Assembly: GCF_019112545.1 (NCBI RefSeq)
Contig: NW_025064880.1
Coordinates: 311,337 to 375,336, forward strand
From: Guyanagaster necrorhizus
Taxonomy: Eukaryota; Basidiomycota; Agaricomycetes; Agaricales; Physalacriaceae
Reading direction: 5' to 3'
Length of the DNA stretch: 64,000 nt
Part shown: positions 11,373 to 24,247 of the stretch, piece after piece
How positions within the stretch are numbered: the first letter of the stretch is position 1
How the letters are laid out: every line of letters starts with the position of its first letter
The notes under the pieces: generated by a model
Database searches by the model: none
Seen by the model: only the letters and a program-made list of their open reading frames with translations
Told to the model about the DNA's origin: nothing
Program-made: the position numbers and the translations under genes

Positions 11373-14115
11373 CTGGACTTTGGGGAGGAATCTGCCTTGC
11401 TGTTGGAGACAGTGAATTTCTTTTCAGGGGTAATCCCAGTATTGATAGCCTTTTGCTTAAGTTGTTCTTTGTTTATTTCAGTGATTCAGTCCTTTAGGCT
11501 TCATATTCCTTCAGGATGTTCATCTCAATATTGGAAATCATTGAAATATATAAGGAGGATATGCTGAGTTTGAGATATTTGACCATTCACCCATCATCAT
11601 CAACACTCTCCTGTACTTCTACTAGGATTTCCAGTTGCTCCAGCTTGTCAAAGTACTCACTGGCCACCTTGTTCCCTGACATTTGTAAGTCTTTCATTTT
11701 GTTTTTATGCACCTCTTGGATGACAGAGTCAACAAATTTATCTCATACCATCTATTTAAATATTAGTCAGGAGGAAAAATGATGGTATTGTCAGATAGTA
11801 GAGTAAAGTATTGGAGAGATCAGAGTCCACTATTATTTGGCTTTGCTTTCAAAATATAAGGCTGCAAAGGCCATCTTATTCATGTCAGTCCCAAGGTATA
11901 CAATGTATACCTTGAAGTATTGTTCACAGTTGATCAGAAATCAATCAATATTATCAGATGCCTCTTTGAAGAGGCAGAGAGTGTAGACAAGATCTGGCTT
12001 GCATTATATTATAGCTGTATTATGAGCCAGGGCATCCATGGGGTTTGAGTATTCATCAAAGAGGGTTAGTGTAGTTTGACAGATGGTCTCAGAAAGGAGT
12101 GAAGTGAATTGTCATCAGCAATGGAACTTTCCTGTGGGATGGCATCCTTTTGTATGATTACTCTATCTCTGACCATAAATCCTAGTTGTACTGCTTCAGG
12201 GTCATCCCTGATCAGTTTCTTTCTGGTCCCACTCTCTATTGCTTCATTGGAAGGTGACTGTCCTCTAAGTAATCAGCTTTTTTGACCAATTCAGAGGTTT
12301 TAAAATCTGACTGGCCATGTTGCTGGTTGGGGCTGAGTTCAGGAGAGCCAAGTTGCCAAAGATCAGACCATTAGTGTAGAATAGGAGTATCAGCTTAGTC
12401 TGCTGCAGACTGATAGTGCCATGTATATAGCTTGTTTTAGTGTAATGGATGGTGTCCATGGCATTAGTTAGATGTTAAACCTTGATTGGTATGCTGGTAG
12501 CCCTTTGAGCTGGTCTTCTGAGTGTTGGGCATTGTAGGTGTCAATAGCATATTTGGTGGTGGCATACTGTAGAATGTTCTGTCATTCTTCTGGTTCTGCA
12601 TTAATATACAATAGTTCCATTAGCAATGCCAACCATTAGGCATCACATCATAGAAATGTCACCTCTGTCTCATACAGATCCTAGTACTCTTCAATCCTCA
12701 TCTTCTATATCTTTTCTTCTAATACTTCTTCATCTGTTTCTTTCAGGATGTAGTCAATAAACCTTTACAGGTTTTCACTCTCCTCTATTCTCTCAAGAAA
12801 AGAATCTATGGGCTGGTCAAAGATGCTCCTCCTGAAAGATCACACCATTGCTGAAGAACTGCTGCTCTGGCTGAGTACTTGGTCTAGTCTCAGTGCTTAA
12901 ATGAGTTGGAATGATAATAGAGGGCCCTGTTTGGAGACAAGCTCTAATCTCACTGTCATACCTATTACCACCATATGCTTGCACTGCCACTAGGCTCTTG
13001 CTATAGATTCAGAAGTTTCTATAGAAGTCTTCATTGAGAAACTGAGCAGTGACCCAGCTTCCAAGAAAGCCTCAGAGGGCATTGTTGGAGACATGAGCAT
13101 TGAGAGATACTTATAATCCATAGTGGTTGAGGATGGACTGATCATCTGAGTGAGTGGTGTTGTTACTGGAGGTATGTTTAGAAAGGAGATACTGGAGACT
13201 TTTGGAGCTAATAGTTTGTCAGAGAGGATAGAGGACATCATTCTCATTTCCTCTTTGATCAACCTCTCCTAGAGTAACAGGACTGTAAGGTCCTGTCTAT
13301 GGGTCACTGTCAGTCATGCTGGACTCTCTGAAGATGGGAGTGGAAAGCTCAGAGTGGAGACCATACCAGCCTGAGAAGCTGCTTTCCAAGCAGGCAGCTT
13401 CAGCCTCTTACTGTTGCTAGCATCTCTATCAGTCATACTCTCCTTCCTCAGCTTCTCACTGGACCTCTGCTTGAGCTGCCTTAGTGAGGTCTTCTTGAGC
13501 TTGCTCAAAATCTGCCCAGGCTCACTTGTCTCATAGCTGATAGTATTGTCTAAATGCTTCATCAAAGTTGAAGGAGATATTAAGGTCTCAGTCTGAGAAT
13601 AAGCAGTGGATAAGTTTGGCTCTGTCATCTTCAATTCTAATGCATGACCACTCAGGTGATGACCAGCTTGCCCCATGACTACTGTGATGGGAGTGGTCAG
13701 GGCTTCCTGATGAGGTTGCATAGAGGGATTCATGGCCTGCATGCAGTGGAATGTTTCTGAGTCTTGAAGTGATCTGAGTGGCATCAAGAGAGTCTCAGAT
13801 GTGGTCAGCAATCCCAAGAGTTCAGTTGGTGATGGAAGAGTTAGAGGACAGAGCATCCTCAAAGAAATCTGTGAGAAGGTTCTCATCCTCATGATTAGAG
13901 ATGGGAGATAAGATCTAAGGGTTTCAGAATTCTGTGAGATGAGAGTTCCAGTCTCTGCTGTTTAGTCATTGAGAAGAGTATCAGTGTCTCTCCTCCTCTT
14001 GAATGTCTCTTGTATGTATGCCACTAAGCCTGGCTTCTGGTGCAGAGTGCTCTGTGAGCTAGTGGGATATTTGTTGAGATTCAGAGATGTCATATAGTGA
14101 GAGGTCAGAGGTTAC
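11373..14115 (-). pseudogene. gypsy B gag, decayed and cut
   Basis: The minus-strand frame begins MTSLN near 14090, as in element A. Its longest open pieces are 13314-13892 (Ser/Thr/Gln-rich) and 12990-13262. The gag core near 11520-11800 (reverse strand) matches the element C segment at 14860-15060 almost base for base. CpG is absent and stops are scattered through it. It breaks off at 11373. Confidence 0.7.
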
Positions 14116-14344
14116 ATTCTATAAGATTTGATGGATATTCTGAAATTTGTGATAGTGTCTTACTGCCCATGCAGTGATAGATTAGCATCCTCAGCACAGC
14201 TGAATGATCACCAATAGTCCTAATAATGTTCCAATAATGGATGCAAGAAGTTCAAAGAACTCATAGTCAAAGTTGGGATCTGATATATTGATAGATAGCA
14301 TTCAGTTTCCTTCACACTATAGTGCATAAGGAAAGAGAAAAAAA

Positions 14345-14357
14345 AGCTTCAAGCTAA
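14345..14357 (-). promoter_or_regulatory. probable self-priming primer-binding site of gypsy B
   Basis: On the minus strand this reads TTAGCTTGAAGCT, starting one base after the 5' LTR. The LTR of B carries AGCTTTGAGCTAA (minus strand, 14526-14514). As RNA the two segments pair at all 13 positions, 11 Watson-Crick and two G-U. Confidence 0.6.
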
Positions 14358-14358
14358 T

Positions 14359-14795
14359 TGTTAGACCCAAGCTGCATATGATCTTAGACACATAATAAAC
14401 TGATGTCACTTTACACTTTAAGTGGAACATCAGAGTTCACTGATGTGAATATAGATCATAATGCAACAAAACCTTGAGATTGGCTCGAAAGTAGAATAGT
14501 ATGTGAATAAACTTTAGCTCAAAGCTGGATTTCTCCAGTGAGAGCTGCCCTACTTATATACATAATGTGAGACTCCTATAAATACTACTGCTAGTTGTGT
14601 TACTGTCTGTTATTGTGCTTGTTGTCCTTGAGCATTATTACTATCTATAATAGTGTTTTTATGTGTTGTCAGACAACACTATTGTATCAAGGGACAATGA
14701 CTAAGTCTAGTCCCATGATTCTAAGCACTGGTTTCTAGCACTCTGACTAAGCATAAATAGGGGTTAAAAGGAAAAAAGTAGAAAAAATCATAACA
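14359..14795 (-). repeat. 5' LTR of gypsy B
   Basis: Seen on the plus strand it runs from TGTTAGACCC to AATCATAACA, the mirror image of the other gypsy LTRs (TGTTATGATT ... TCTAACA). It contains a TATA-like stretch near 14570 and the priming segment at 14514-14526. Length is 437 bp. Confidence 0.85.
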
Positions 14796-14829
14796 TCTCA
14801 TTTCTCCTACATTCTATTTCTTCATATAA

Positions 14830-15500
14830 CAACACCACCAATTCCTCTTCTGGCTGGTATTTAAACAAATAGTCTGCAACAAGTTCATTGACCCAGCCAT
14901 CCAGAAGATACACAAAAACAAGATGAAGGAATTACAGATGGCTAGTGATAAGGTTGCAAATAAGTACTTTGATGAGCTAAAATGATTAAAGATATTGGCA
15001 GATATACAGGAGAGCATTGATGATGATGGGAGGATAGTTGAGTACCTCAAACTCAGCATCCCCTTATCTTACATCAAAATGATCTCTGATATAGGCACCA
15101 ACATCCTGAAAGAGTATGACACATAGAAGGATTGAATCACCAAAATAAATAAAGAATAGCTTTGACAGAAGGCTATCAATGCTGGCATACAATCCAACAA
15201 GAAGCTCAGCACATCACCCAATAGCAAATCCAGCAGTGAAACTACCTCTAAACTAAGTATAATCCCCTTTTACACTGTGCAAAAGATCAGAACTGATAAA
15301 CCTATGAATATTAACCATATAAAAAAAGAAGGAAAATATTTTAACTGTGGGCAAAAAGGCCATATAGCAAAAGATTGCCTGAAGAAGAAAAGAATGTGAG
15401 AAGACATCTGAGCACAAATTGCCAAACTGCAGAAAGAAGCAGAAGAACTCAGATCAGAAACAAAGATAGAGAAGGTAAAAGATGAGGCCAATCAGTGAGT
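14830..15500 (+). pseudogene. gypsy C gag, 3' part, decayed
   Basis: It continues the gag core (FNKFIDPAIQKIHKNKMKE-like text near 14880-14940) and carries a CCHC knuckle near 15330-15380 (YFNCGQKGHIAKDC, first Cys mutated to Tyr). A basic/acidic coiled tail follows. In-frame stops are present. Confidence 0.7.
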
Positions 15501-15699
15501 GATTCCACTGAATCAGCCAAAGGACTTAGCAGGACAATTAATGTAGCTGCCAGATGGACTAATAGTTCTCCTGTAGATACTCATATGTCTAAATTATATA
15601 TGCATCTGAATATATCTGACTCAATTACTACATGTCCTGCCAATGAATCATCTAAAACTCAAACTCAACTGCTCATAGACCAAACAAGAGGAGAGACTC

Positions 15700-18600
15700 C
15701 CACTAAATAGCTTAAATCATTCAACACTGAGTGGACATGGTGAGTCATTCAAGATGCAACAATGGAAGAATCAGCCAAGGCAGTACTCAGAAACTGAGTA
15801 TATAAGGTTTAGACCAAAGAAGTGGTAGATGAGATGATTGAAGAAATGAAGAAGGCCAAAAGGTGCTAAGCTCTTGAATGGCTTGATGAACTCCAAGGGC
15901 CCTGAAGATACATCTGACACACAAAGATCTCAGGGTGAGATCTGACCACAAAGGTTCAGATCAAAACTCTGACTAATTGAATAACTCATGCAGTCATTGC
16001 CCTAATCAATAGTGGCTGTATCAGCAGCTCAATCAATTGCACTTTCATTAATAAGCATGGACTTCTGATCTAAGCCACTGCAGCCTTTATACTGGTGTAT
16101 AATGCTGATAGTACTAAAAACCAAGCTGGCTTGATTACTGAATTTGTCAAGTTGTACCTAACCATCAGCAATTATTTGGAATGAATTGATCTAGCAGTTA
16201 CTGATCTAAAAACCAAGGAGATATTCTTCAGTCATAACTGGCTAATCAGGCACAACTCACTGATAAACTGAAAGATAAGCCAGATCACTTTTGCTCACTA
16301 TAAATGCTGAAAAATTTCCTTTGAGCTACCAGATAAGAATCTAGAGGACCAGTGGAATGAGGAGATGGAGGATGGCAAAACAATCCTCACTATCAACATA
16401 AATAAAGCAATCCATATATAGGCTATATATCATGCCAATGATCTAGCAGCTAAAGCCTATGCTGAAAAGATAGAAAAGATGTTTAAAGAGATAATGTCAG
16501 AATGGGCCCAAGATTATTGAGACCTCTTTGATAAGAAGAACTTTGACAAGCTCTCAGAATCAAAGCTCTGAGATTATGCCATTGAACTTATTCCAAATGC
16601 AAATACCAATCTTGATTGCAAAGTACATCCTCTTGGCAATCAAGAATAACAAGAACTCCATAAATTCTTAGACAAGAACCTCTCTAGCAGGTGGATACAA
16701 CTATCAGAGTCACCAATAGCATCACTGTTCTTTTTCATCAAAAAGAAGGATGGTAAACTTTAGCCAGTCCAAGATATCAGAAATTAAATGAGATGATGAT
16801 CAAGAATCATTATCCTCTCCTCTTAATTTCCAAACTAATGGATAAATTACAAGGTGCCAAATACTATACAAAACTGGATATTCAATGGAGATATAACAAT
16901 GTACAAATCAAAAAAAACAATGAATGAAAGGCAGCATTCAGAACTAACTTTCTGGCAATCTTCCAATAGATGATAAACAACATTTTCAAGGATCTCATCT
17001 CCACCAGAAAGGTCATTATTTACCTAGATAATATCCTAATCATATCCAAGACTAAGAAAGAACACCGATAGCTAATCTGTCAGATGCTAGCACTCATGTG
17101 AAAGCACAAACTGTTTTTCAAAGCTGAAAAATGTGAGTTTAAGGTATTAGAAACCAAATACTTCAGAGTCATCATTAGTGAGGGCAGCATCCATATGGAT
17201 CCAGTCAAGGTGACTGAGATCACTGAATAGCCAGAGCCAACAAAGAAAAAGGAGCTACAATTCTTCCTCAGCTTCACCAACTTCTACCAACACTTCATAT
17301 GTGATTATAGCAGAGTCATATGATCCATGACACAACTAATTAGTAATGCACCCTGGATCTGGAGAGTGACCCAATAAACTGCCTTTAATGACCTCAAATG
17401 ATGACTTGCAGAGAAAGTTGTATTAGCAATATCAGATCAGGAGAGGCAGTTCTGAGTTGAGGCCAACTCTAGTGAAGGAGCCATAAGTGCCATCTTATCT
17501 CAAGAACAAGAAGGAAAATAGCAACCTATCACCTTTCTCTTCAAAGTCTTAACCATTATGGAATAAAACTACAAAATCTATGACAAAGAGTTACTAGCTA
17601 TAATGCTTGCTCTAGAGGAGTGGCAGCATTATCTGATTAGTGTGACTCAGACCTTTGAAATCTGGACAGATTATCAGAACCTGTGATACTTCCACCAACT
17701 GCAGAAGCTCAACCAACAACAAGCATAATGAGTAACAGAACTGAGCCAGTATCTGTATACTCTGCACCACAAGGCAGATATCACAAACAAGAAGGCTAAC
17801 CTCCTTAGTTGACAAGCAGATCACAATCAGAGAGCAGACAATAACAAGAGGATAATCCTATTAAAGCCCAAACACTTTCAAGCAATGATAATGCTAACAA
17901 AGAAGGAGATCCATGAATGGATCAAAAGTGCTATGAGAGATAACAGTAAATAGGATCAACATGTGGCCTCATCCCTCAATCACAAACAAGAAATAGTAAA
18001 GAAAGACAGATTGATCTGATATAATGAACATATCTACATCCTCTGGAATGAAGGACTCCATGGCAAAATCATTGCCATCTGTCATGATCATGCTACAGTG
18101 AGTCACTCAGAGATCACTAAAATAAAGAAACTAGTTTTACAGGAATATTGGTGGCCAAAGATGAGATAAAACATTGAGTGCTATGTCAAGAAGTGTGAAA
18201 CTTATCAGCATGGCAAATCCTCAACACAACTATGAGCCACACTACTTCACCCCAATGAGGTTCCTACCTCACTTTAGACTCACATATCAGTAGACATAGT
18301 AACAGGACTACCAGAATGCAATGATTATGATGCAATCATCATCATCATTAATTGCTTCTCTAAAATGATCATTCTAATCATGTGTTTGATAGAGTTGACA
18401 TTCAAAGAATGGGCCAAAATTCTGTGTGATGAAGTGTATGCAAAATATGGACTGCCTCAAGTCATCATTTCCAACAGGAGACCTTAATTCATTTCTAAAT
18501 TTCTGGATGATCTATACTGACTCCTCAACATATGCTGAAATGCTTTAACTGCCTATCACCTGCAGACTGATAAACAGACAGAGAGAGCTAATCAAGAAAT

Positions 18601-19350
18601 TGAAAAATACTTGCAGTTGTTTATCAATTACTGTTAAGATGACTGAGTTGAATGGCTTGCACTTACCATCTTCCAACACAATAACCAGGTCCACTCTGCC
18701 ACAGGCAAGACACTGTTCTTTATCAATCATGGCCATCACCTCCACATCTCTCACACTACATACATCACTACCTCCACACCTGCCTCCTTTGACTTTGCTG
18801 TATTAATGACTAAAATCTATGAAGAAACCTGAACTGCCCTAGAAAAAGCAGCTTCCATAATAAAAACTCACTATGATAAACACTGTGCTGACACTCACAT
18901 ATACTTGATCAATGATATAGTCTGGTTGGACACTATCAACCTCCACCTCCCATACCTAAAATGAAAACTCACTGATAAGCACACTGACTCTTTTCATATC
19001 ACTGCTAAAATTGGCACTTCAGCATACAAACTATACCTCTCAGTGAACTGGAAGGTTCATAATGTATTCAATGAATCTCTACTCACCTCCTTTGTTGCAC
19101 CCACTTTCTCTAATCAAAAATGACTGCCACCACCACCTTCTGATCTAATTGATGATGAAGAATACTATGAAATCAAATAAATCCTAAATCACAAACTCTG
19201 CAAAGTCAAAACAAAAGGGAGAGGAACAACAACAACCATCAACTACCTTGTTAGTTGGAAGGGCTACAGTTCAGAATTCAACCAATGAGTCAATGAGAAA
19301 CAGGTAAATGCTGACAATACAATATATAAATATAAATTATTCCTAAATTA
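15700..19350 (+). pseudogene. gypsy C pol with chromodomain, decayed
   Basis: The protease active site is near 16000-16040 (LINSGCISSSIN-like). RT has FFFIKKKDGKL near 16728 and YLDNILII near 17020, where the catalytic YLDD has become YLDN. RNase H covers about 17440-17820. The integrase zinc region and core lie near 18090-18600 with ETYQHGKS and ITAYHLQTDKQTE. A chromodomain-like NYLVSWKGYSSEFNQ is near 19235-19290. The loss of the second catalytic Asp and many TGA/TAG/TAA codons show that it is dead. Confidence 0.8.
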
Positions 19351-19384
19351 AGCCATCAGGATGATGGTCTTAAGAAGGGGGTAA

Positions 19385-19824
19385 TGTTATGATTTTCCAA
19401 TTTTTTTTCTTGTATTAACCTTTATTTATGCTTAGTCAGAGCATCTATGCCAGTGCTTAAGACTGTGGGACTGGCTTAGTCAGCACAACAAGCCCAGTTG
19501 ATCATTGTCTGACAATGCACAATGACACTATTGTAGATAGTAATGACACTCAAGGACAATAAGCATAATAACCACAGGAGATACAATTAGTAGTAGTATT
19601 TATAGTAGTATCAACTGCTTGTATATAAGTAGGACAGCTCTTGCTGGTATAGCTTCAGCTTCAAGCTAAAGTTTATCTTTATACTATTCTACTCTCAAGC
19701 TAATCATAAGGCCTTGTAGCACACCAATCAATATTCACAATAGTGGACTCTGACATTTCACTCAAAGTGCAAAGTGATGTCAGTTTATCACATGTTTGAG
19801 ATTATATGCAGCTTGGATCTAATA
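19385..19824 (+). repeat. 3' LTR of gypsy C
   Basis: It starts TGTTATGATTTTCC after a purine tract (AAGAAGGGGGTAA) and ends TCTAATA. It contains the same AGCTTCAAGCTAA priming segment as element A, following TATATAAG near 19623. Length is 440 bp. Confidence 0.85.
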
Positions 19825-20085
19825 AAAGCAGTAGTACACACTGATGTACTCCAGTCTTGAGCTAAGGTTTAATACATCTGCTAAACTCTCTGACTATCTG
19901 GTGCAAATACTCTTGCCACAATGACAGACTATATTTATCAGCTACAACCTTTCATCTCTATCTATGAAATCTTTATTGTCTATCTTATTATTCTCATTAT
20001 ACTTTTATACTGAAACCAGATCCAGACTCAGAATCTAGAATTGGACTCTGATGGAAACAGTGTTAGACATTTGTGAGTGTTTAAT
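19825..20085. other. gene-free AT-rich flank
   Basis: No open frame or domain is visible. Short phrases such as GAGCTAAGGTTTAATACAT and TGTTAGACA resemble pieces of the gypsy LTRs, so this may be an old LTR edge. CpG is absent as in the rest of the nest. Confidence 0.4.
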
Positions 20086-20089
20086 AGAG

Positions 20090-20895
20090 GCCTAATATTT
20101 CTGCCAACAAAAAGCTATATAGAGAAATTATCATGACATGCTATAATCATATGACAGCAGATCATCTGAGAATTGCCAAGATATAAGAATTAGTCACATG
20201 CAATTATTGGTGGCCTAGTCTCAGGCAGTCAGTGGAAGCATATGTCAAGGGATGCAAGATATGTTAGAGAGTGAAACCAAACACTCAGCAGTGAGCAGCA
20301 TCACTACACCTCAATAAAGTCTCTTCTGTCAAGTGAAAGATAATCTCAATGAACATGATAGGGCCTCTCTCTGAGTCCAAGGAGTATGATGCTGTCTTAG
20401 CAGTGGTAGACTGATTTTCTAAAAAACTAATCTCAATTGCAACAAATATAAATCTGAATGCTGAGAGCTAGACCTGTTTATTCCAAAATCATATATATGC
20501 TCATCATAGACTCTCTGACAAGATAATCTTGGATCATGGCCCACAGTTCATATCATAGTTTATCAAAAAACTTTACAAGTTACTCAGAATCACTGGAAAT
20601 CCCTTTACAGTATATCATCCTCAGACTGATGAACAGACAGAGCAGGTTAATCAAGAAACCAAAAAGTATCTCAGGATTTTCATAAATCACCAACAAGATG
20701 ACTGGATGGAGTGGCTTCCAATGGCAGGATTTACCTATAATAACCATGAAAATTTCTTGACTGACTACAGCCTATTCTATATAAACACTAGAACCTATCT
20801 GAATACTGGAATGAACCTCTCATAAAGAGAAAGCCAAGTATCCCAAGCAAAGGACTTTGCAGCAGAGATGATTTCAGATGACAAAGTCATAATTA
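20090..20895 (+). pseudogene. gypsy integrase fragment D, decayed
   Basis: The plus strand encodes an integrase zinc region (TCYNHMTADH ... YWWP ... CKIC) and the catalytic core (LILDHGPQFIS-like near 20525, YHPQTDEQTEQ near 20618, then WLPMAGFTYNNH). It differs clearly from the integrases of A and C, so it belongs to another gypsy family. Both ends are cut: the left lies near element C's LTR, and the right joins the protease of element E in opposite orientation. Several stops break the frame. Confidence 0.7.
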
Positions 20896-20899
20896 ATCA

Positions 20900-23820
20900 A
20901 ACTCTTAGTACAGCCACTGTTGATCAGGGCTGTGGCTATGTAGATAGTACAGCTTTTCAATGTTTTAATTTGAGTTTTGACTAGTAAGTCTTGTCTCTGA
21001 GTTTTCTGTTGCTAGATGTATTATCAGGGCTTGCATGACTCATCAAGCCACTCAAGCACTCAATTCTGTTCAACTCTTTTCACTTCTTCTATCATCTCAT
21101 CAATTACTTCTTTGGCTCAGATCTTATATACCCAGTTCTTGAGTATTGCCTTTGCTTCTTCCTTCATTTTAGCATCTTTGATCACATGCCATGTCCATTC
21201 AGTCTCAAATGGTTTGAGCCATCCTGAGGTTGGTTTTTCAAGGGTCAATCCTTCTGTTCAGCCTGTAGACATTTGAGCCACTAAAGTTGGGTCTTTTGAT
21301 TTTTGCAATTTCTTAGATAAGACTGGTGCTAAAGTTGAAGTGGGTATATTTGAATATGTATTTAGTTTGCATGTATCTACAGACATGAAATAAGTTCAAC
21401 TAGCAGCTGCTGAGAGTACACTATTAAATTCTTGAACTGAACAAGTGGAATCACTCATTTGTTGGTCTCATCTTTTATCTTCTTAATCTTTGTCTTCTTG
21501 CCATTTGGTTCTTCTATAGTGTCTATCTCTTTCTGCAACTTCTTGATTTGTGCACATATCTCTTCATATATTCTCTTCTTCTTTAGGCAATTCTTAGCCA
21601 GATGTTCCTTCTTCCTGCAGTTAAAGCACTTCCTTTCCTTTTTCATCCTGTCAATATTCATTGGTTTCCCTTGACCTCTAAAGGTGGTGCTAGTCTCTGT
21701 TGGAGTGGATTCTTTGGGCTTCTTTTTTCCTAGAATCTGGAATCTGATGCTAGTGTAGATTCTGGTGTTCTGCACTTGCTTGTGCTGATGCTCCTGGTCT
21801 ATAGTCTGAACTCATTCCTTTCACTGATTATATTCTTTCAGCATGAGAATGCTAATAGTGCTGATCATTTGAATGTGATTCTGATAGATGCTTTGTTTAA
21901 GGGTGGTTACCAGATATTCTCTGTTGGTCTTATTGTACAATAAATTAGCTAGTTTGGCCTCACATTTGAGATCCTAGAAGTACTTGATTGCCATTTATGA
22001 TTCTTGTTGAAGTTCATACATCTTTTTCTTATAGATATTAGCAACTGCCAGATCAGCAAACTTGTCATGAAGTTCTTTCTGGAATTTTCCCCAGGATGGG
22101 AATTAATGGTGGCTTTGGCTGTAGCTGAAATATTCTGCCTCTTAGAGTATCCACCAGCTTTTGGCTTTTCTATGAAGTGAGAGACTGCAAACATAATTTG
22201 GTGAGAGTTTAGACTGAGATACATGCAGTGTACCTTGAAGTAGAGTTCACAATCTGCAATGAATTGGTCAAGATCCTTATAGATACTCTTGAACATTTTT
22301 GGTTCTCAGATCAGATTGGATTTGCAGGCAGGTCAGAGGGCTCTTTCATCTATAACACCCATAGGCTGTTAGAGAGGATCCAGCAGTTGGAACTGCAGAG
22401 AGGGTTGTGATAGTAACTATAAGCTTAGATTGTCAGCAGGGATCAGTGCCAAGCTTGTCAGACTTGCAGATGTCAGAGGTGTCTTCAGCTGAGATGGCAA
22501 GCCCATTGGGGGTTTCTCAGATGCCTTCTCTAATAGTCCAGCCATCTTAGCTAGATCCTTGCTTTGGCCAGCTCATGGACTGAGTTTATAGACCTAAGAG
22601 TTCAGCATAACAGGCTGAAGCAGTGAGCTTGTTGGCATAAGCTCAGAGCTTCACTTCTTCTTGTAAAGGGGAGAGAGGGGTTTCTGGTGGGAATAAGAGA
22701 GAAACTGTGTATTAAATTTGAAAATAGCCATTGCTGTAACATTGTACTGAAAAATATCCTCTCATTCACTCTTCTATAGAGTCTCAGCCCATCAGTGCCC
22801 TAGATTCATCATGTGCTATGATACCTCAGTGGACAGAGTGCATGCTGTCTCTTTTCAAATAGCCTAATACTCCTTCTCAAGCCAGGATTTTTCTTTGCTC
22901 CTGCTCTATTGTTTCTCTGATCTGGCAGCCATTCTCATCATGTCTGGCTTGAGCTTCATCATACTCCTTCTGTGCCTGATAGTGTCTCTGGAGGTTGAGC
23001 ACTCTCATACAGTGAATTCTTTAGCCATACTTATTTATGTCTCTGGTGATGGCAAGAACATAGATGGAAACAGTTGGTACTGGACTTGCAGCCTGTCAAT
23101 AGAGGGCATGGGGCATGGGGGTTTGAAAGGAGGAGCTGGACTATAGTGGGTCATTATTGGCATGCCTTCCAAGTTCTTGTTTCAGCTCAAGTTCTTGTCA
23201 TTTGAAAGCCTCTAGCTGGTTTCAGATCTATCATTCTTAGGAGATGGCTTGATGGTGAGCAGCAGCAACTTGTACAGTTCATAGGGTGTCTTCAGCAAAC
23301 CTTGTAGTGTTGGTGAGAAGAAGTCTACTGTTTTAGGGGAGAGAGTAGAGAGAAAGAGGGATTCACTCCTCATTAGATACTTGTCATAGTACTGATCTGT
23401 GAGAGTTTTCACTATTGCCTCTATTGGTGATGATGAAGGTATCAGAGTCTGAGTTATCTGAAGGAAATCTCTCTCTTCAAAGAAGGGAAGTTCTATAAGG
23501 TCAAAGGCTGGAGAGTTTATCATTATCTGAGATGATGATGATAGAACTGCTGGCATATCCAGAAGGCCTGCTGGATGTATTAGGGCTGAAGGGCTTTCAG
23601 GTTAGTGTTCCTCCTCCAGGCTGGGTTGTTATTCATTAGAATCCATAATGGAGATCTCAATTGATGATGCTTTTTTGCCATACTCTCTTTGGAGGATGTT
23701 TTCTCCTGTGGTGTCAACATTCACAGTATTGATTTCTGGATTCTCTGCAGAAAGTGAGACTTTCTGCTGATCTGAAATATAGATCTCTTAAACCCAGTGG
23801 AGAAGATGGATTGTGAGTCC
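20900..23820 (-). pseudogene. gypsy E gag and protease start, decayed
   Basis: The gag core is the minus-strand frame 21949-22296 (DLDQFIADCELYFKVH). The zinc-knuckle region is 21455-21775 (CFNCRKKEHLAKNC, an exact C-x2-C-x4-H-x4-C), followed by a lysine-rich tail. A Ser/Pro/Leu-rich amino-terminal piece is at 23212-23556. Stops and frameshifts are many. The break near 20896 lies in the protease. Confidence 0.7.
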
Positions 23821-23844
23821 TGACATTTTAAACTTATACCTGCC

Positions 23845-24247
23845 TGTTATGATTTTCCACTCATTATTCTTATCTCATCTCATCTTATCTTATTTTATCA
23901 GAGCATCTATCTTATCCCAGATGCTTAGTGTCAGATGCCTCAATAACAGACAATATCTATTGTTTCATGTATGATAACCACACTTTATAGTACCATATCC
24001 TAGGAGGATACAATAAGTAGGATTATATTTATCACCTTCAGAAACATATATAAGTAGCATAACTCTCACTGTAGTAGACCAGCTTTGAGCTAAAGTTTAT
24101 TCATATCACTCTCTCTTTTGAGCCTACTTGCAAAGCATCTTGATCTCACCAATCAAACAAACTTTAGTGAATTCTAGCATGACTGTATGAACCTGATACA
24201 GTGCTAGTCTATTATGTGTTTGGTCCATGTGATGAGTGGGTCTAACA
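23845..24247 (+). repeat. solo gypsy LTR with 5-bp target duplication
   Basis: It runs TGTTATGATTTTCC ... GGGTCTAACA in plus orientation with no internal element on either side. It is flanked by a perfect CTGCC repeat at 23840-23844 and 24248-24252. A TATATAAG box (24047-24054) precedes AGCTTTGAGCTAA at 24081-24093, the exact complement of element E's primer site. It lies inside the 5' region of element E, so it arrived after E and then lost its body by LTR-LTR recombination. Confidence 0.9.

Larger units (their letters stand above)
11373..14795 (-). mobile_element. Ty3/gypsy element B, 5' part only, minus strand
   Basis: Reading leftward from 14795 there is a 5' LTR (14795-14359), a primer site (14357-14345) and a gag region that is cut at 11373 by the outer edge of the 3' LTR of element A. 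The gag parallels that of A and C. The missing 3' half is expected to the left of A and the copia element, outside the window. The right LTR edge abuts the middle of element C's gag, so B most likely inserted into C. Confidence 0.75.
14796..19824 (+). mobile_element. Ty3/gypsy chromodomain element C, 5' end missing
   Basis: The plus-strand unit starts abruptly in mid-gag against the LTR of B and runs through protease, RT, RNase H, integrase and chromodomain to a 3' LTR at 19385-19824. It is close to element A in layout and wording but separately decayed. Its 5' LTR and first gag half would lie beyond B, A and the copia element, outside the window. Confidence 0.8.
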
